This document shows, in pieces, positions 35,501-44,036 of a DNA stretch of 64,000 nucleotides. This DNA comes from Streptomyces xanthochromogenes (GTDB lineage Bacteria; Actinomycetota; Actinomycetes; Streptomycetales; Streptomycetaceae): contig NZ_BMUZ01000004.1 of the NCBI RefSeq assembly GCF_014650455.1, positions 1 to 64,000 on the forward strand, read 5' to 3'. The notes under the pieces are model-generated. The model worked only from the letters and a program-made list of their open reading frames with translations, searched no databases and was not told the DNA's origin. How positions within the stretch are numbered: the stretch's first letter is position 1; every line of letters starts with the position of its first letter. The position numbers and the translations under genes were made by a program.

Positions 35501-35968
35501 ATGGCGACGATCGATGACAAGAGCGGCGGCGAGACCGTCCAGTACGTACGCTTCCAATCGCCTCACCGCAACAGCCGAGGCAACTTCACCGGCATTTTCG
35601 GGCTCGTGAACAACCTGGCGCGGGCGGGACGGCTCTCCGACGATCAGGAGTCCTTTCGCCGCAGCAACAACAAGTGGTACGACGCCGCGTACCCCGACCC
35701 CTCCACCATCGACGCCACCGTCTACGACGATGAGATCAACCCCGGCGCCGAGGCGTGGTTCAAACCGTCGGCCACGCACCTCCTGGCGCGAGTCCCCGGT
35801 TACCTGGAGATCCTGGCCGCGCACGACGTCGACTGCGTGACCCTGCGTTCCACGGACCCGGGACGGGTCATCTACGAGGACGACGTCCAAGTCGTCGTCG
35901 TGCCACACGCGTTGAACATCCACGGCTCACGCGCGTCCGAGAGCGATCACACCGGAGTGACCCCATGA
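35501..35968 (+). CDS. Conserved Streptomyces hypothetical protein
   Basis: A 155-residue soluble protein starting MATIDDKSGGETVQYVRFQ, with GIFGLVNNLARAGRLSDDQE and a C-terminal CVTLRSTDPGRVIYEDDVQV strand pair. To my knowledge a frequent Streptomyces protein of unknown function. No signal or membrane segment. Start chosen by the family-typical N terminus; upstream residues of the open frame are not conserved-looking. Confidence 0.78.
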   Translation: MATIDDKSGGETVQYVRFQSPHRNSRGNFTGIFGLVNNLARAGRLSDDQESFRRSNNKWYDAAYPDPSTIDATVYDDEINPGAEAWFKPSATHLLARVPGYLEILAAHDVDCVTLRSTDPGRVIYEDDVQVVVVPHALNIHGSRASESDHTGVTP

Positions 35969-36171
35969 ACCACCCGTGGCGGATCATCCAACCAGGGGGC
36001 GCGCCGGGGCCCAGTCGCGCCCCTCGGTCTGGACTGCTCCCCGTGAACCGGCTCACCTCACAGGCGTAGGACTTACGGTCGATCGATCTTGAATCTTTGG
36101 GTCGATGCCGCGGGAGTCGTTCCCTCATACGCTGACGCAGTCAGCACATGATTCAGGACGAGGAGCACTGC

Positions 36172-36576
36172 ATGCCCGCCACCGGCCAGAGCCACATTCG
36201 TATCGCCCGGCCTTCGCGTGACCTCGCCGCGGCTGAGCGTTTCTGGGTCGACGGACTCGGGCTGAGCGTGCTGTTCCGGGCGGAGAGCGCAGGTCGGCCG
36301 GACGAGCACGACCTGTTGATGGTCGGCTGGCCGGATGCCTCCTGGCACCTTGAACTCGTCTACGACGCCGCCGTTGAGCCCCGGCCCACCGAGGAGGATC
36401 TGCTGGTCGTCTACCTCGACGAACAGGTGCCGCAGGAGTTGCTCGCCCGCCTGGAAACCCACGGCGGCACGCGCGTGCAGGCCCGTAATCCGTACTGGGA
36501 GACCTGGGGTGCCAGCATCGAAGATCCGGACGGGTACCGGTTGGTTCTCAGCACCCGCGGCTGGACCAACTCCTGA
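36172..36576 (+). CDS. VOC (glyoxalase/dioxygenase) family protein
   Basis: A 134-residue vicinal-oxygen-chelate protein with one betaalphabetabetabeta pair: HIRIARPSRDLAAAERFWVDG, LELVYD and a closing EDPDGYRLVLSTRGW. Glu in the last motif and His near the start are the usual metal ligands. Function cannot be narrowed. GGAG eight bases before the ATG decides the start. Confidence 0.88.
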   Translation: MPATGQSHIRIARPSRDLAAAERFWVDGLGLSVLFRAESAGRPDEHDLLMVGWPDASWHLELVYDAAVEPRPTEEDLLVVYLDEQVPQELLARLETHGGTRVQARNPYWETWGASIEDPDGYRLVLSTRGWTNS

Positions 36577-36716
36577 CCCACCTTGCGCCCCAGCATCTCC
36601 CGTCTCATCCACGCCCCACGCATGCGGCCATGCTGTCTCGCGTCATCAAGACGATGCCGTCTATGCGAGTCCCGGCGCCAGGGACGAGTCACCGAAGGGC
36701 CTGCAGGTACCCCGCG

Positions 36717-37127
36717 TCACCTGACGAGTCCGATGGCCTCGATCTCGATCATCCACTCAGGGTTCGCGAGTGAGGAGACCTCTACGAACGACTCCGCGAG
36801 GTGCGGCTTGTCCGGGAAGTGTTCCGCGCGCAGCCTCGCGAAGACGTCCTGCTTCGCTATGTCCGTGACGAACACGGTCGCTTTGACCACTTCGGCGAGG
36901 CTGGAGCCCGCGTTCGTGAGGACCGTCGACAGATTCGCGAGCGCCTGACGGGCTTGCGTCTCGAAGTCCCCGACGCCGACCGTGGCTCCCTGGGCGTCGA
37001 TCGGCGCCTGGCCTGAAGTGAAGACCAAGTTCCCGACCCGGACCCCGAGCGATATACCGGCCGACTCGTACCAGTCGGGTTCCGCGGAGACACGCACACG
37101 CTCCGCGGCAGGCTGCGTAACAGACAT
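36717..37127 (-). CDS. RidA family protein
   Basis: A 136-residue RidA/YjgF/Rid protein, a trimeric deaminase family that removes reactive enamine/imine intermediates made by PLP enzymes. Typical parts: VGNLVFTSGQAPID, ETQARQALANLSTVLTNAG, VVKATVFVTD and EIEAIGLV. It has the Arg of the RidA active site replaced or shifted (no clear IRP-Arg in the usual place), so it may belong to another Rid subfamily. The long upstream frame was not accepted. Confidence 0.85.
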   Translation of the reverse strand: MSVTQPAAERVRVSAEPDWYESAGISLGVRVGNLVFTSGQAPIDAQGATVGVGDFETQARQALANLSTVLTNAGSSLAEVVKATVFVTDIAKQDVFARLRAEHFPDKPHLAESFVEVSSLANPEWMIEIEAIGLVR

Positions 37128-37364
37128 ACTGCCGACACTCCCCTCAAACAAAACTGCACTTGTACGGAGCCGGGCAGATGTGATCACCCCGGCTTGATCA
37201 ACAGCCACGAGACCCTGAGATTCATTCCCGAGGGCTCGCAAGTCCGCCTGGGGACAGCTCGGTTGCCGGTCACCCCGCCTGTGCGAGCGCGCCGCGTCCC
37301 AGGCTTGATCCGCCGGACAGGCCCTAAGGACGACCCGTTGTGGCAGGTGGGGTTCGCCGGTGGC

Positions 37365-37934
37365 TCAGAGGCAAGGCATGCTCATGTACAAAGCTTGTTC
37401 GCCCGATGATGGAGTGCCTTCGTAGAGCGCCGTGTCCAGTCCGCAAAAGGTGAATCCCATGCGCTGGTAGGCGTGGACGGCCGGGGCGTTGATGTTGGTT
37501 ACTTCAAGCCAGATGTGCACGGCACCTCGCTCATGCGCGAACGCTGCCGCGTGGCTCATCAAGGCGCGGGCGACGCCGCGGCCCCGGTGGGCCGGAGCCA
37601 CGGCCACGTCCGCGATGGTCAGCCTCCGGTTCCAGGGCGCGTAGGAGACGGCGATGCATCCCACGAGGCACCCGTCGGCATCGACGGCGACGACGGTACG
37701 AAAGTTCGGGTTCTCCGCGGCTGTTGGGCCGCTCTCGTCGTCGCCGTCGTCCGGTGGGAAGACCTTGTGGATGGGCGGGGCCACCGGGACCTCCCGGACG
37801 GCGAACCCGTCTGTGGTGACGGCCACGCGGAACATCGTGTGCGCGGTGAAAGATCCGTCGAGTGTCTCGATGGCCTCGGTGTCCTCGGGGCGGGCAGTGC
37901 GGAACCGGTACCCCATGGCGTCAACGGTCGTCAT
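37365..37934 (-). CDS. sat: GNAT acetyltransferase, streptothricin acetyltransferase homologue
   Basis: A 189-residue GNAT protein that closely follows the streptothricin/nourseothricin acetyltransferases (STAT, nat1): FRTARPEDTEAIETLDGSFT, IHKVFPPDD with the following acidic stretch, APWNRRLTIADVAVAPAHRG, and the ending YEGTPSSGEQALYMSMPC. These acetylate the beta-lysine chain of streptothricin. The acetyl-CoA loop HRGRGVARAL is intact. No streptothricin cluster is visible in the window, so it is probably a stand-alone resistance gene. AGGG precedes the ATG. Confidence 0.88.
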   Translation of the reverse strand: MTTVDAMGYRFRTARPEDTEAIETLDGSFTAHTMFRVAVTTDGFAVREVPVAPPIHKVFPPDDGDDESGPTAAENPNFRTVVAVDADGCLVGCIAVSYAPWNRRLTIADVAVAPAHRGRGVARALMSHAAAFAHERGAVHIWLEVTNINAPAVHAYQRMGFTFCGLDTALYEGTPSSGEQALYMSMPCL

Positions 37935-38077
37935 GACACGACCCTATGGCCAGCCCGGCCGGGATTGATCGTGCGTTGTTTCGACCCTCACCGGATGAAT
38001 CCTCTCCTCAGTCCATGACCACTTGCCTCGAAAGCAATTCCGAAGCGATCGCCGTGTAGCTTCACTACGGTGCTGCC

Positions 38078-38788
38078 ATGGCGGACTTCGTACTGGTTGC
38101 AGGAGCGCGGCTCGGATCGTGGGCGTGGGATGACGTGGTGCCGCACCTGGTGGCGGCCGGACAGGACGCCCTCCCTTTGACACTGTCCGGCCTTGCCGAG
38201 GGGCGCGGGGAGCCGGTCGGTCAGCAGACTCACGTTCAGGACATCGTCGACGAGATCGAACGCCGGAACTTGCGTGAGGTCGTTCTGGTCGGGCACAGCT
38301 ACTCGGGCATCCCGGTGGGTCAGGCCGCCGAGCGGATCGGCGACCGGCTGGCGCGTGTGGTGTTCGTCGACGCCGGCGTTCCGGCCGATGGTGAACCGTT
38401 CGTTGCCGCGTGGCCGGACGGAGGGGCGGCGATGACGGCAACGATCGCCGAGAACGGAGGCTTCTGGCCGGTCGCGGCCGCTGCCCACTAGCGGGGCCAC
38501 GGTCTCACCGATGAGCAGATCGCCCGCATCGTGAGCAACTCGACCCCGCACCCGGGCGGCACGCTCATCGAACCCGCCGTACTGGCGCGGCCGCTCGGCG
38601 GACTCCCGGCGACGTACATCAAGTGCACGCTCGGTGACCCCGAGCCGGGCGACTACGTGGCGAGGCTTCTCACCAACCAGGGCCGGCGGCTGGTCGAGAT
38701 GGACACCGGCCACTGGCCGATGTTCTCCCGGCCCCGCGAACTGGCCCGGATCCTGGACCAGATACTCATCGACGCACCAGCGAAGTGA
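38078..38788 (+). pseudogene. Alpha/beta hydrolase interrupted by an amber codon
   Basis: One frame encodes a 236-residue alpha/beta hydrolase, broken only by TAG at 38489-38491. Before it: FVLVAGARLGSWAWDDVVP and the nucleophile elbow VGHSYSGIP. After it, in the same frame: ATYIKCTLGDPEPGDYV and the catalytic His in MDTGHWPMFSRP. Either a recent nonsense mutation or a sequencing error. The 3' part has no ribosome site of its own, so the product should be truncated and inactive. Confidence 0.85.
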
Positions 38789-39144
38789 CCGCCCTTCGAC
38801 GCGGCGGCTTCCTCCCGGACGTGCGTCGCACGCGTTGGTTCGGACCCATGCCGTCTTCGCGCTCCACGATCCGGAACGCCCTTGTCGACGAACTGCCCAA
38901 CAGCCGCGCTGCAGCGCCTACTTCAGCCTTTCCGAACTCCCCTGCAGGCCTACAGAGTCTTTGCGCGATGGACCATCGCATCGTCGGGATACCCGAGTTG
39001 ACCACCGTTCTCGACCTGCCTGGCACGTCTGCCAGCCCCCATCGACCGGTCCGGCCGCCGCTCGACCGGTCGATGGGGCGCGCTGGTCGCGCTCAACCCC
39101 GTTGGAAGCCACGGCACGCAACTGCCGAGTCCGCCCGGGCGGTG
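38789..39144. other. Intergenic region closing the large cluster
   Basis: A 356-bp gap between the hydrolase pseudogene and the last gene of the leftward cluster, holding the terminator listed next. No gene is seen. Confidence 0.55.
39037..39078. terminator. Perfect 15-bp terminator hairpin at cluster end
   Basis: Arms CCCCATCGACCGGTC and GACCGGTCGATGGGG pair perfectly around a 12-base loop. It lies 67 bp past the stop of the leftward cysteine hydrolase gene, and so marks the left end of the cluster transcript; it may also block rightward read-through. Confidence 0.8.
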
Positions 39145-40008
39145 TCAGCCGCTCTGCAGGGCGGCGACCAAGTCGCCTCCCTTGGCGACGAAGCCGAAGC
39201 AGTGGCGGACGTTGTAGAGCGTGGCCTGCAGGCAGAAGTCGGGGGATGTGGTGGCGACCCCGTCCTCCAGGAGGACCGCGTCGTAGCCGAGGCAGGCCGC
39301 GTCCGACAGGGTCGCGAGCACGCACTGGTCGGCGTTGACGCCGGTGAACAGGAGCGTGTCCACGCGGAGGTTGCGGAGGATCGAGTCGAGCGGGGTGTCG
39401 AAGAAGCCGCTCATCCGGTGCTTGGTGACGTGGATGTCCCCGTGCTCCGGGCGCAGTCCTTCTACGACTGCGGCGCCCCAACTGCCCTCCTGCAAAACGG
39501 GAGTTGTGCCTTGTGGCAGGTACGAGCCGATGCCGCCGCCCGTCCCTGCGAGATCGTAGGCGTGCAGAACGTTCGGCGGGATGTTCACCCGGTCCGGGCG
39601 GCTGCCCCAGTTGAGCCAGATCACCGGCACGCCCGCGACGCGCAGTGGGGGCAGCATGTCCGCTATGGCCTCGGCGAGGGGGGCGGCGCCCGACACGTCA
39701 AGGCCGATGGAGGCGAGCCAGCCGTCGGGGGCGCAGAAGTCGTTCTGCATGTCGATGACGACCAGTGCGGTCCGGGCGAGGTCGAGGGTGAGGCTCTGCG
39801 GTTCGGCCGGGACGGCCAGCGGCCGGGCGGCGCGGGTGGGCCGGCACAGGTCGACCTCGGTTCCCGAGGCTCGCCAACTGTTGCGTACGGTCGGCCCCAG
39901 GGGTCTCAAAACGCCGGTGTCCCCCGCGTCGAGGATCGTCGTGTCACCCGCCTCCCCCGCACGCGGGATCGTCGTGCCACCCATCTCCCCCGCGTCCAGG
40001 GCCGTCAC
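39145..40008 (-). CDS. Isochorismatase-family cysteine hydrolase
   Basis: About 287 residues. The isochorismatase fold is shown by TALVVIDMQNDFC (catalytic Asp), VTKHRMSGFFDTPLD (Lys) and TGVNADQCVLATLSDAA (nucleophile Cys), a full Asp-Lys-Cys triad. Relatives hydrolyse ureido, carbamoyl or amide bonds. The N-terminal 55 residues, repeat-like (TILDAGDTGV), are an extra leader. The start is the GTG that overlaps the methyltransferase stop as GTGA. It is the last gene of the leftward cluster, so a deprotecting amide hydrolysis is possible. Confidence 0.85.
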   Translation of the reverse strand: MTALDAGEMGGTTIPRAGEAGDTTILDAGDTGVLRPLGPTVRNSWRASGTEVDLCRPTRAARPLAVPAEPQSLTLDLARTALVVIDMQNDFCAPDGWLASIGLDVSGAAPLAEAIADMLPPLRVAGVPVIWLNWGSRPDRVNIPPNVLHAYDLAGTGGGIGSYLPQGTTPVLQEGSWGAAVVEGLRPEHGDIHVTKHRMSGFFDTPLDSILRNLRVDTLLFTGVNADQCVLATLSDAACLGYDAVLLEDGVATTSPDFCLQATLYNVRHCFGFVAKGGDLVAALQSG

Positions 40009-40865
40009 GCCGTGGCACCCGGGCGCGCCGGGGCATGGTTGTGGGTGTGCGGTTCGTCGTCCTGCGGCGTGCTGTCGGGGTCGTGGGTGACCGCGCAGAG
40101 CAGCCGGACCTCGCCGTGCTGCCAGATGGTGCCGACCTCCGCGAAGTCGGCGCGCTCCAGCGCGTCGAGGTGGACGGCGAACGCCGCGGACAGGTCGCTG
40201 TGATTCTCGCCGTCGTACCCACGCCGGGCCCGTTCGGCGACTGCTTCGGCGAAGGCGGGCTCCGCCTGGACCTCCTCCCACCATCCGTACCAGCTGTCCA
40301 CGTCGTACTGCGGCACACCGCGGTTCTTGCGGCGCCGCAGCAGGGCGCGGTCCAGTCGCGAGAGGACCGGCGAGGACTTGCGGTCGCGCTCCAGCTCGTC
40401 GCAGTTGACGAGAATCCCGCCGGGCCGCAGCAGGGTGGTGAGGCCGCCGTACAGGGCCTCCAGCGTCGCGGGGTCGAGCCAGTGCAGGGCGGTGGTGCTG
40501 AGCACGGCGTCGGGCTGCCGCTCCAGGCCGAGACCCGCGGCCCAGTCGGGGGCGCGGAGGTCGACGTCGGCGAAGCGCAGCCCGGGGACCTCGGCGTAGG
40601 CGGCGCGGCCCAGTTCGATGAGGAGCGGGTCGGCGTCGAGGGAGACGACGGTCGCGCCGGGGATGCGCGCAAGGAGGCGGACCCCGATGGACCCGGGTCC
40701 GCACCCAAGGTCGAGGACCAGCGGGTCGGGACGGCCGGAGACCTCTTCGACCACGTCGATCAGGGCGGTGAACTGCTCCTCGCGCTGCGGCAGGAAGGCC
40801 TCCTGCTGGCGGTCCCATCGGGTGACCCAGGCGCGGGCGGTCTCGGTGTACGTGGTGGTCGGCAT
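40005..40865 (-). CDS. Class I SAM-dependent methyltransferase
   Basis: A 286-residue methyltransferase. Motif I is VLDLGCGPGSIGVRLL (about residues 60-75), the SAM acidic loop is VSLDADPLL, and motif IV is ADAVLSTTALHWLD-like (PDAVLSTTALHWL). A His-rich tail (EPHTHNHAP) is odd. GAGGAA stands before the ATG of MPTTTYTETARA. It ends in the coupled GTGA with the hydrolase. In this cluster it could N-methylate a hydrazine, as is needed in negamycin-like compounds, but the acceptor is unknown. Confidence 0.88.
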   Translation of the reverse strand: MPTTTYTETARAWVTRWDRQQEAFLPQREEQFTALIDVVEEVSGRPDPLVLDLGCGPGSIGVRLLARIPGATVVSLDADPLLIELGRAAYAEVPGLRFADVDLRAPDWAAGLGLERQPDAVLSTTALHWLDPATLEALYGGLTTLLRPGGILVNCDELERDRKSSPVLSRLDRALLRRRKNRGVPQYDVDSWYGWWEEVQAEPAFAEAVAERARRGYDGENHSDLSAAFAVHLDALERADFAEVGTIWQHGEVRLLCAVTHDPDSTPQDDEPHTHNHAPARPGATA

Positions 40866-40949
40866 CGACGGGTTCCTCATGCGTTCGGGGCGTGGCACGC
40901 CGGGTTGTCTCGCGGGTGGCGGGGGGGGGTGACGCTGCTGGCGCTGGGC

Positions 40950-42230
40950 TCAAGCCGCGGGCACGGACGCGGGGTCCGGGTCCGGGGTGACGTCGTAGAA
41001 GGAGGGGCCGTCCAGATACCGGATGGTGTTGGCGTCCCTCAGGACCGTCTCCTCGCTGTCGTGCATCAGGATCACGACGGCCGGATAGCTGAGGTCGTCC
41101 ACGGTGCGCGCGATGCGCCCGCCGGGCTGCGCGTACACCTTCAGCTCGGAGAAGCTCTCCAGGTCCTTCAGGGCTTCGAGGCCGCGATAGGCGTTCAGGG
41201 TTCCGGCCGTCGGGGAGACGAGTCCGACGAAGGCGCAGAAGCGGCCCTCGGGGGTCTCGTCCGCGTGATGGTCGAGGAAGTACTCGGGGCGCAGATAGGC
41301 CTCGGCGGTCCAGTCCAGCTGCGAGGTGCCGTGGGCGGTCTGCGCGTAGTACGGGAGGCTGGCGCCGCAGATCCGCGCCCCCATCTCGACGAGCATCGGC
41401 CCCGATGCCGTCAGCTTGATCTCGACGTGGGCGGGTCCGTGCACGATGCCGAGCGCGTCCAGCACCTGGCCCGCGTACTGGCTCAGCCGTTCCTGTACTG
41501 GGCCGTTGCGCGGCATGAGGTAGACGGTGTCCGACAGGTCGGCGACGCCGTTGGCGGTGATGCGGGTGGTGCGCCAGATTTCGCAGACGCGGTGGACGCC
41601 GTCCCTGCTCGCGGTGTTGACCATGTACTCGGTGCCGCGCAGGTACTCCTGGGCCACGGCGCCGTCGTTCCGCTCGGAGAAGACGTTCTCCTGGCCGGAG
41701 ATCCGGGCGAACGCGGCCACGGACTGGTCCGGGTGGTCGCAGAAGAAGACGCCGTTGCCGGCGGCGCTGCGCAGCGGCTTGAGGACGATCCGGCCGCCGA
41801 ACTCCTCGTGCCAGGCCGCGAGTTCGGCCGCATCGTGGACGAGCAGCTGGCGGGCGCCGGGGACACCGGCCCGCTTGATCGTCTCGATCATGACGTACTT
41901 GTCGCGCCGGGCCGCGCTCAGTGCGGTGCCGTTCGTGGGCAGGCCGAGGCTCTCGCTCAGCGCGTCGGCGAGCTCGACGCCTATCTCACCGCCCGCGACG
42001 ACCGCCACCGGCCGGTGGGCCGCGACGGCCCGTGCGGTCTCCTCCAGGTCGCCGCGGTGGACGATGTTGTCGGCGTACGCCGACAGGTCGAACGCTCCCC
42101 GGTATGCGGCCGGGACCTCCGGGGTGCTCTGGACCCGCACCAGGACGGCTCCGCGCTTTTGGAACTCGTCCGAGACGATCTTCGACAGACCGTAGGAGTC
42201 GACGATGGCGACGACGGGGGACGCTGACAT
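40950..42230 (-). CDS. ATP-grasp ligase (paralogue 1)
   Basis: A 426-residue ATP-grasp protein of the carboxylate-amine ligase type that forms peptide-like amide bonds through an acyl phosphate. Recognisable: pre-ATP-grasp domain (VVAIVDSYGLSK, GGEIGVELADAL), ARRDKYVMIE, the nucleotide lysine in RIVLKPLRSAAGNGVFF, and the metal site HVEIKLTASGPMLVEMGARI. It is a paralogue of the ATP-grasp gene at 44 kb, with matching motifs at every step. Starts two bases after the MFS stop. It probably joins cluster-made amino acids. Confidence 0.9.
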   Translation of the reverse strand: MSASPVVAIVDSYGLSKIVSDEFQKRGAVLVRVQSTPEVPAAYRGAFDLSAYADNIVHRGDLEETARAVAAHRPVAVVAGGEIGVELADALSESLGLPTNGTALSAARRDKYVMIETIKRAGVPGARQLLVHDAAELAAWHEEFGGRIVLKPLRSAAGNGVFFCDHPDQSVAAFARISGQENVFSERNDGAVAQEYLRGTEYMVNTASRDGVHRVCEIWRTTRITANGVADLSDTVYLMPRNGPVQERLSQYAGQVLDALGIVHGPAHVEIKLTASGPMLVEMGARICGASLPYYAQTAHGTSQLDWTAEAYLRPEYFLDHHADETPEGRFCAFVGLVSPTAGTLNAYRGLEALKDLESFSELKVYAQPGGRIARTVDDLSYPAVVILMHDSEETVLRDANTIRYLDGPSFYDVTPDPDPASVPAA

Positions 42231-42232
42231 GT

Positions 42233-43444
42233 TCAGCCTTCCTGGGCGGCATGGGAGGGGACTTCGGCCGTGTGCGCCGCGGCGGGCGAGGCGGCGGGAC
42301 GCGGGCGCAGGAGCCGGCCGGCGAGGGCCGTGGCGGCCGCGGCCGCGCCGATGATGAGGAACCCGGCGGACGACTGGCCCGTCCAGCCGCTGCCGAGACC
42401 GGCGAGCGGTGCGCCGAGCGCGTTGCCGCCGGCGAGGGCGGATCCGTACAGGCCCATCGTCCGGCCGCGCGTCCGCTCGTCGCTGACGCGGCCGACCTCG
42501 GTGGCGGTGGCCGCGAAGGAGGCCGCCGACAGCATGGCCGCCGGCAGGACGGCGACCAGCAGGATGCGCCAGTCGGACACGAACGCGAGCGGGCCGGTGG
42601 CCAGGCCGAGCAACAGCACCGGAGCCCAGGGCGGTACGGGGAAGGAGAGCATCCCGAACAGGAACCCGCCGGCCACCGCGTAGGCCCCGCACGCCGCGAT
42701 CAGCAGTCCGATCCAGGCCACTTCGCCTTCGGAGCGCAGCACGCCCAGGAGCGAGATCTCGAATCCGGAGGACACGGTGCCGGCCGCGAACGTGCAGGCC
42801 AGCACAGGCAGCAGGCCCAGGGTCCGGCCTCCGGCCGCGGACGGGGCGGCCGTGGTCTTCGCGTGCTCCTCGGCGGGCGGTGTCGGCACGTACAGGGCGA
42901 GGGCGGTCGTCGCGAGCACCAACACGCAGCCGAGCAACCGGGTGGCGAGCGCAGGCGACAGCTGGGTCGCGACGACCGCCGCGATGCCCGGCCCGAGCAG
43001 GTACGACAGCTGGCTGGTCACCGAGTCCAGGGCGAAGCCCGTCTGCCGGTGCTGCGCCGGGACGCTCGCGGAGACCACCAGGCGCACCACGGTGGACCCG
43101 GGTACGAGCAGCAGCCCCGACGCCAACGCGCCGACGGCGAGCGCCGGTTGGGGCAGCAGCGCGGCCACTCCCCAGAACACGCCCTGGGCGGCCGCGCTGA
43201 GCAGCAGGACGCGGCGCAGCCCGTGCCGGTCCATGGCCCGGCCCAGGAACGGCGAGCCGACCATCGCACCGATCATCCAGGCCCCGGTCACCAGGCCCGC
43301 GGAGCCCAGGCCCAGGCCGAGGCCCACCGACACCTGCAGGGCCAGCACGACGGGCGTGGCGATCATGGGGAGTTTGACGAGCCAGCCTAGTGCGACCGTC
43401 CGGCCCACCCCCGGTACGGCCAGCACCTGCGCGTATCGCTTCAT
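42233..43444 (-). CDS. MFS exporter of the cluster
   Basis: A 403-residue MFS protein with about twelve hydrophobic segments. Typical loop 2-3 motif: GRAMDRHGLRRVLLLS, and ERTRGRTMGLYGS later. It lies between the nitroreductase and ATP-grasp genes with 2-7 bp gaps, so it is part of the operon and the likely exporter of the product. The C-terminal 25 residues are Ala/Pro-rich. Confidence 0.9.
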   Translation of the reverse strand: MKRYAQVLAVPGVGRTVALGWLVKLPMIATPVVLALQVSVGLGLGLGSAGLVTGAWMIGAMVGSPFLGRAMDRHGLRRVLLLSAAAQGVFWGVAALLPQPALAVGALASGLLLVPGSTVVRLVVSASVPAQHRQTGFALDSVTSQLSYLLGPGIAAVVATQLSPALATRLLGCVLVLATTALALYVPTPPAEEHAKTTAAPSAAGGRTLGLLPVLACTFAAGTVSSGFEISLLGVLRSEGEVAWIGLLIAACGAYAVAGGFLFGMLSFPVPPWAPVLLLGLATGPLAFVSDWRILLVAVLPAAMLSAASFAATATEVGRVSDERTRGRTMGLYGSALAGGNALGAPLAGLGSGWTGQSSAGFLIIGAAAAATALAGRLLRPRPAASPAAAHTAEVPSHAAQEG

Positions 43445-43451
43445 GGCGGTC

Positions 43452-44003
43452 CTAATCGAAGACGGAGAGGTGGCCGCGTACGTCGGCCGGCGCGCGTCGC
43501 TCCGCCGGTTGCGCGGAGTCGGCGGTGCCCACGTCCAGGGCGCCGAGGAGCCGTTCCGGGCCGTTCAGCCCGAGCCGTTCGGCCAGCGTGTCGGAGGTGC
43601 ACAGCCGTCCGGTGCGCCACTTGCTGCCGTAGCCCCGGGCATGCAGCAGGAGGATCAGGCTCTGCGTCATGGCACTGGCGGCGGCCAACTGCTCCCACTC
43701 GGGGACCTTGTGGCCGGTGTGCGGGCAGAACACGAGCACGGCCTTGAGCGGGGCCCGCCGCAGCGAACGCCGGATCTGGTCGGGCGCGGTGTCGGGACTG
43801 TCCGTGGCGAGGCAGTCGGCGAGCACCTCCTGCTGCTCCCCGCGGACCAGGATCCAGCGCCACGGCCGGAGGCGGCCGTGGTCGGGCGCGGTGGCCGCTC
43901 CCTGGAGCAGGTAGCGGAACTCCTCGTCGTTCGGGGCGGGTTCGCGGAGCACGGAGGTGCTCCGGCGGGTGAGGACCGCCGTCATGACGTCCAAGGGACG
44001 CAC
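43452..44003 (-). CDS. Nitroreductase-family flavoprotein
   Basis: A 183-residue FMN protein of the nitroreductase fold: VLTRRSTSVLREPAP (FMN-binding Arg-Arg-Ser), APDHGRLRPWRWILV, and AAASAMTQSLILLLHARGYGSKW with the Gly-Tyr-Gly near the flavin. It is shorter than classic NfsB-type enzymes and most like YdjA/TM1586-type members. In the cluster it may reduce or dehydrogenate an intermediate, for example an imine or nitroso group. GTG start; a downstream ATG (MTAVLTRR) is possible. Confidence 0.85.
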   Translation of the reverse strand: MRPLDVMTAVLTRRSTSVLREPAPNDEEFRYLLQGAATAPDHGRLRPWRWILVRGEQQEVLADCLATDSPDTAPDQIRRSLRRAPLKAVLVFCPHTGHKVPEWEQLAAASAMTQSLILLLHARGYGSKWRTGRLCTSDTLAERLGLNGPERLLGALDVGTADSAQPAERRAPADVRGHLSVFD

Positions 44004-44036
44004 CTTGCCTTTCGTGATCCGTGCTCTCGCGGGCCG

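Noticed and set aside
37335..37400. tRNA-like GGTGGCTCAGAGG stretch
   Set aside because: It is the 3' end of the acetyltransferase gene plus its stop; no cloverleaf or T-loop forms.
40035..42227. 730-residue plus-strand frame over the ATP-grasp gene
   Set aside because: Antisense to clear ATP-grasp and methyltransferase motifs; Gly/Val/Arg-rich.
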